This document shows, piece by piece, positions 38,973 to 40,996 of a DNA stretch of 40,996 bases (position 1 is its first letter; each line of letters starts with the position of its first letter). Under the pieces are notes generated by a model. It made no database searches. It was not told the origin of the DNA and saw nothing but the letters and a program-made list of their open reading frames with translations. The DNA is from an uncultured Clostridia bacterium. GTDB lineage: Bacteria; Bacillota; Clostridia; Oscillospirales; Ruminococcaceae. Location: positions 1 to 40,996 of the forward strand of contig CALLQQ010000032.1 in the NCBI GenBank assembly GCA_938014915.1, written 5' to 3'. Both the position numbers and the translations under genes were made by a program.

Positions 38973-39932
38973 ATGTCGCTAATCGTAAACGCATCCACTA
39001 TAAATGGGGAGAATATTATTCTCGATAAATGCCTATCTTTCAATTTTAAAAAAGATAGATACCATCCATCGGCGGTATTGAATGCAAGATTCCATATTAG
39101 ACGTGGCGATTTAAACACCGCCGATTTCACATCAATAACCGCAACACTTAACGGTCGTGTAATTTTAAAAGGCTATCTTGAAAAAGGCATTCTCACAATG
39201 ACGGGTGCTGGATATATTTGCACAATTAAGGCAAAGGCGAAAACATCTCTACTTGAGCAAAATCACATCATGCCCGGCACATATTATAATATGACTTTGA
39301 ACAAGCTGAATTCCGATTACATTAATCTTAGTGGAATTGGCTTCCAGTCATCGACAAAGGCGCTCAACTACATCGTGATTAAAGATAGCGCATCAATGTG
39401 GGATGCGGCGTCCCATATTTGCGTTAGGAATTGGGATTGCCTGCCCTATGCAACATATGATAATGAGATTAGATACGGGCTGCCAAAGAATAATTTTCAG
39501 ACTACAATTGATGAAAGAAAGGTAATTAGCGCATCGGTGAAATCCGACAATTCTACAAGTATTAGCAGTATCTATATGAAAGATACTAACGGGAATTACG
39601 GTGTATTCTCCTCCCATAATAACATACCTTTACAAAGGGGGATTGTGCGAATTAAGCACATTAATACGGACTTGAGTTGGCTTGCCAATATTGCGCAGGG
39701 GCTGAAGTCAAAGCTCGATTTCTCGATGAGGTATTCTAAATCACGGGAGATTAGCTATCACGGATTCAGCGGTGAAGATATATATGAGCCGGTCAACATG
39801 AACAATGCGATAATGAGCATTGACAAGGGGCAGTTCCGCCCGCATGCAATTCGCATTAAAGGCGGTAGCAAAGGAATTGTGACAACTTTAACTATATACG
39901 ATGATTACTATTCTGGGCGCAATACGCAGTAG
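38973..39932 (+). CDS. Phage baseplate hub-like protein
   Basis: This 319-residue, beta-rich protein has an organisation like XkdQ/gpD/Mu gp44 hubs. An N-terminal domain contains ITATLNGRVILKGYLEKG. A central domain has SMWDAASHICVRNWDCLPY, a motif found in such hubs. A C-terminal beta-domain follows. It is the only recognisable tail-related gene in the module. No tail tube, sheath, tape measure or tail chaperone gene lies beside it, which is abnormal. GGAGGGTGAAG precedes its ATG. Confidence 0.6.
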   Translation: MSLIVNASTINGENIILDKCLSFNFKKDRYHPSAVLNARFHIRRGDLNTADFTSITATLNGRVILKGYLEKGILTMTGAGYICTIKAKAKTSLLEQNHIMPGTYYNMTLNKLNSDYINLSGIGFQSSTKALNYIVIKDSASMWDAASHICVRNWDCLPYATYDNEIRYGLPKNNFQTTIDERKVISASVKSDNSTSISSIYMKDTNGNYGVFSSHNNIPLQRGIVRIKHINTDLSWLANIAQGLKSKLDFSMRYSKSREISYHGFSGEDIYEPVNMNNAIMSIDKGQFRPHAIRIKGGSKGIVTTLTIYDDYYSGRNTQ

Positions 39933-39942
39933 GAGGATTTAT

Positions 39943-40200
39943 ATGGACGTTTTTCTAGCAAGGACTGAAAAGTTAGAGCGTGATACGGAGCTGCTTTTCT
40001 CAAAAGTAAATGCATTTGCCGTATCGCAAGCATGTGTTGACGAAAAGCTATCGAATATTATGTCGACGCTCAATGAGCTAAAATCTGGCATGAGTGAGCT
40101 AAATCGCATGCCAATTAAAAGATGGGAAACACTAATCGGCGCTGTAATTTCCGCCGTTGTAGCTCTGGCGATGGGGTTTCTATTCGGGAGAGGGATATGA
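39943..40200 (+). CDS. XhlA-like phage membrane protein
   Basis: This 85-residue protein has an N-terminal coiled-coil segment (about 5-55), RMPIKRWET, then one C-terminal membrane helix (about 60-80, LIGAVISAVVALAMGFLFG). This is the pattern of haemolysin XhlA of PBSX, a partner of the holin. No holin or lysin gene is seen in the window. ATG 39943 has TAGGAGG upstream; the longer reading would run into the preceding gene. Confidence 0.78.
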   Translation: MDVFLARTEKLERDTELLFSKVNAFAVSQACVDEKLSNIMSTLNELKSGMSELNRMPIKRWETLIGAVISAVVALAMGFLFGRGI

Positions 40201-40205
40201 ATTTT

Positions 40206-40233
40206 ATATGCGCCGAATCGGGATTCGGCGCAT
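40206..40233 (+). terminator. Terminator of the phage module
   Basis: TATGCGCCGAAT pairs perfectly with ATTCGGCGCATA around CGGG. A T-rich but not continuous tail follows. It closes the plus-strand operon from 32.6 kb. Confidence 0.75.
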
Positions 40234-40290
40234 AATACCTATCTTATTTGCGTATAATGAAATATAAAGAATAAAAGTTTCAATTCCCCC

Positions 40291-40319
40291 TTGACAAATG
40301 CTATTATGGGTGATATAAT
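40291..40319 (+). promoter_or_regulatory. Full-consensus sigma-A promoter of the initiator tRNA
   Basis: TTGACA (40291-40296), 17 bp, TATAAT (40314-40319) with extended TGA. Confidence 0.85.
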
Positions 40320-40356
40320 AATAAAGCACCTTAAGAAAGGCGCAACAAAAACATAT

Positions 40357-40433
<77 letters not shown>

Positions 40434-40438
40434 GGTTT

Positions 40439-40484
40439 AAATAACCGCAAAAGCCTATATTTGAGGGCTTTTGCGGTTATTTTT
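40439..40484 (+). terminator. Terminator of the initiator tRNA gene
   Basis: A perfect 17-bp stem (AAATAACCGCAAAAGCC with its complement) around a 10-nt loop, then a T-run. It also faces the collagen-like gene and may end that as well. Confidence 0.9.
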
Positions 40485-40531
40485 CTACCCACTTATATGT
40501 GGTGTGTTGATATTGTTTTTATAGTTTCTAT

Positions 40532-40996
40532 TTATGCCAAACGCACTACTGTAAGCGTCGCTCCAGCGCCGTCTTGCAGCACTGCCAAACCTACTAGCCC
40601 GTAAAGCTGAAGTTCTAGTTGATCTCCCGCCGCTAAATTGACAATAGTCGTCGCAGTATAATCCGATACGGAAACGGCTGGTGCAAAAACAGAACCTGGT
40701 ATCGCCGTGCCATTTAGGAGAACTCGGCTCGCCATCAATAGAGCTACCGTGGTGCTAATGTTGTAAGTTACCAAATAAGTGCCCGTTTCGGGAACTGTAA
40801 ATACGGTGTTAGTGGCATTGGCAGAAAATCCGTCTAAATTCTGGTTGTTCGCAAGCGGTATATTCGCTCCATCAAGTACTACTGAAATGGTTGAACCAGT
40901 CGTATTCTGTACGTTCATTGAAGTTTCGGTAGTAGCTGGACCAGTTGGACCTGTCGCCCCTTGCAGTCCTTGTGGGCCTGTCGGTCCTGTCGGGCC
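40532..40996 (-). CDS. Collagen-like BclA-type protein, 3' part (runs off the window)
   Basis: Only the C-terminal ~154 residues are present. They open with collagen-like Gly-X-Y triplets (GPTGPTGPQGLQGATGPTGP) that continue out of the window, and end with a ~130-residue beta domain (TGSTISVVLDGANIPLANNQNLDGF; FTVPETGTYLVTYNISTTVA; INLAAGDQLELQL). That is the BclA C-terminal trimerisation domain of exosporium or spore-surface glycoproteins. An internal ATG at 40918 would give a shorter open frame, but the triplets continue upstream of it in frame, so it is not the start. Confidence 0.88.
   Translation of the reverse strand, partial: GPTGPTGPQGLQGATGPTGPATTETSMNVQNTTGSTISVVLDGANIPLANNQNLDGFSANATNTVFTVPETGTYLVTYNISTTVALLMASRVLLNGTAIPGSVFAPAVSVSDYTATTIVNLAAGDQLELQLYGLVGLAVLQDGAGATLTVVRLA

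Noticed and set aside
32633..40200. A complete prophage
   Set aside because: Lysogeny, replication, tail tube, tape measure and lysis genes are missing on both sides within the window.

Overview
The window looks like chromosomal DNA from a spore-forming, low-GC Gram-positive bacterium of the class Clostridia. The evidence is a DnaD-domain replication protein, a SpoIVFA/SpoIVFB-like gene pair, a collagen-like BclA-type protein, a T-box leader on thrS, a DUF1292 protein, and sigma-A promoters with 17-bp spacers, many with an extended TGCTATAAT -10. I cannot name the species.

Layout. (1) 1-9.6 kb is housekeeping and regulation: a DnaD protein, an Fe-S type Rrf2 regulator divergent from nadA, then about 1 kb without protein genes. 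That gap holds what I read as a large structured non-coding RNA on the minus strand (about 2672-3502). It has a near-consensus promoter, phased A-tracts upstream, many hairpins and a strong terminator. DUF1292 follows, then a 6S-like RNA leading into tcdA, a Crp/Fnr regulator and an AraC regulator. purA and the SpoIVFA/FB-like pair come next on the minus strand. (2) 9.6-27.9 kb is one functional locus on the minus strand. A ten-gene operon (27.9 to 15.0 kb) starts from a full-consensus promoter. It encodes two LolD/MacB-type ATPases (one fused to an AbrB-like domain), a 972-residue solute-binding protein, two pairs of sugar-type permeases, an NHL/TPR membrane protein, a Yip1-family protein and a secreted DUF5696 protein. 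It is followed by a separately transcribed GH130 glycoside phosphorylase and a lipoprotein adaptor plus FtsX-type permease operon. Together these suggest import of a mannoside-type glycan coupled to a MacB-like envelope machine. (3) 28.2-30.1 kb holds two small secreted, membrane- or wall-anchored proteins. (4) 30.2-32.5 kb is thrS with its T-box. (5) 32.6-40.2 kb is a compact plus-strand phage head module: small and large terminase, portal, protease, decoration protein, major capsid protein, connectors, a hub-like protein and XhlA. It has no integrase, lysogeny genes, tail tube or tape measure in the window. (6) 40.3-41.0 kb holds initiator tRNA-Met and the 3' part of a collagen-like spore-surface gene.

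The observations most worth follow-up are the large RNA, the composite ABC/DUF5696/Yip1/NHL locus, the tail-poor capsid module and the ATPase-AbrB fusion. All function assignments come from reading the sequence; no searches or folding programs were run.
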